Assembly (NCBI GenBank): GCA_016210245.1 | Contig: JACQUR010000070.1 | Span: 1 to 5,449, forward strand | Reading direction: 5' to 3' | DNA length: 5,449 bases | Source: Chloroflexota bacterium | Lineage (GTDB): Bacteria > Chloroflexota > UBA6077 > JACQUR01 | Shown here: in pieces, positions 5,347-5,449 of the stretch | How positions within the stretch are numbered: position 1 is the stretch's first letter | How the letters are laid out: each line of letters begins with the position of its first letter | Notes under the pieces: generated by a model | What the model saw: only the letters and a program-made list of their open reading frames with translations | The model's database searches: none | What the model was told of the DNA's origin: nothing | Made by a program: the position numbers and the translations under genes

Positions 5347-5442
5347 GGAGTGCAGATTTGAGATTGGAGATTGGAGAGTGCAGAGTGCAGATTTCAATCT
5401 GCACTCTCAAATCTGCACTCTCAAATCTCAAATCTGCACTCT
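5347..5442. repeat. Mirrored heptanucleotide arrays upstream of the thiolase-like gene
   Basis: The left half holds 7-bp units GGAGTGC, AGATTTG, AGATTGG (twice), AGAGTGC (twice) and AGATTTC. The right half holds the inverted units from 5401 on: GCACTCT, CAAATCT, GCACTCT, CAAATCT (twice) and GCACTCT. Two unit types, AGATTTG-like and AGAGTGC, alternate in both halves. The arrays occupy the 5' side of the first gene, about 30 bases before its start, and are far richer in A/T than the genes. Confidence 0.9.
5382..5407. repeat. Central hairpin of the mirrored heptad array
   Basis: AGAGTGCAGATT (5382-5393) and AATCTGCACTCT (5396-5407) form a perfect 12-bp stem with only two bases between the arms. 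Further pairing continues outward with slippage because both sides are built of the same heptads. If transcription starts upstream of it, this hairpin lies in the 5' leader of the operon. Confidence 0.75.
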
Positions 5443-5449
5443 ACTCAGA

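Noticed and set aside
5318..5431. Upstream ATG giving a 431-residue thiolase-like protein
   Set aside because: The extra 38 residues are translated from heptad repeats and the leader. A good ribosome site precedes GTG 5317.
5347..5442. Heptad arrays as a CRISPR
   Set aside because: The unit is 7 bp and contiguous, with no spacers of 30-40 bp and no cas genes.

Overview
The window is GC-rich, has strong G/C third-position bias, and carries seven genes, all on the minus strand. It holds no RNA gene, CRISPR array or recognisable transposase. The direction of transcription runs from the right edge (about 5317) to the left edge. GTG starts (three of seven), tight stop/start junctions and short-unit heptanucleotide repeats between genes fit a GC-rich free-living bacterium. 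My best guess is a Chloroflexota-like or related metagenomic lineage. That guess rests on the gene family mix and the style of the repeats, and no marker gene confirms it.

Right block (5317 to 3284): a thiolase-superfamily protein without the usual nucleophilic cysteine (Ltp2/SCP2-thiolase-like), a Zn-ribbon/OB-fold DUF35 protein, and a MaoC-N-type (FAS1-like dehydratase) hot-dog protein. They are joined by a 1-nt gap and a 1-nt TGATG overlap. A 203-nt spacer follows (3081-3283), made largely of inverted heptanucleotide arrays plus a GC-rich stem-loop. Left block (3080 to the left edge): a MaoC hot-dog protein with the Asp/His hydratase pair, then E1-alpha, E1-beta and the N-terminal 186 residues of E2 of a thiamine-diphosphate/lipoate dehydrogenase complex. 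The E1 subunits look most like the acetoin dehydrogenase branch (AcoA/AcoB). Gaps in this block are 10 nt, 1 nt and a 1-nt overlap. A third heptad array with a near-perfect hairpin lies just upstream of the first gene (5347-5442).

The four right-hand enzymes match, as separate genes, the parts of the actinobacterial steroid side-chain module: Ltp2 aldolase, the DUF35 half of ChsH2, the MaoC half of ChsH2, and ChsH1. By that analogy an enoyl-CoA would be hydrated by the two hot-dog proteins acting as a heterodimer. The thiolase-like protein with its DUF35 partner would then split the beta-hydroxyacyl-CoA by retro-aldol cleavage into a carbonyl compound and a shorter acyl-CoA. Joining this to an acetoin-dehydrogenase-like E1/E2 complex in one apparent operon is the most interesting feature. 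It suggests that the released carbonyl fragment, or a 2-oxo or acyloin compound derived from it, is oxidatively cleaved to another acyl-CoA. The substrate cannot be read from the sequence.

A second unusual feature is in the E2 gene. The two flexible linkers around its E3-binding domain each contain a copy of one dispersed-type DNA repeat, inserted in the same reading frame (both encode PAxPEPVEG). The second linker continues into a C/G-tract low-complexity repeat that runs to the window edge.
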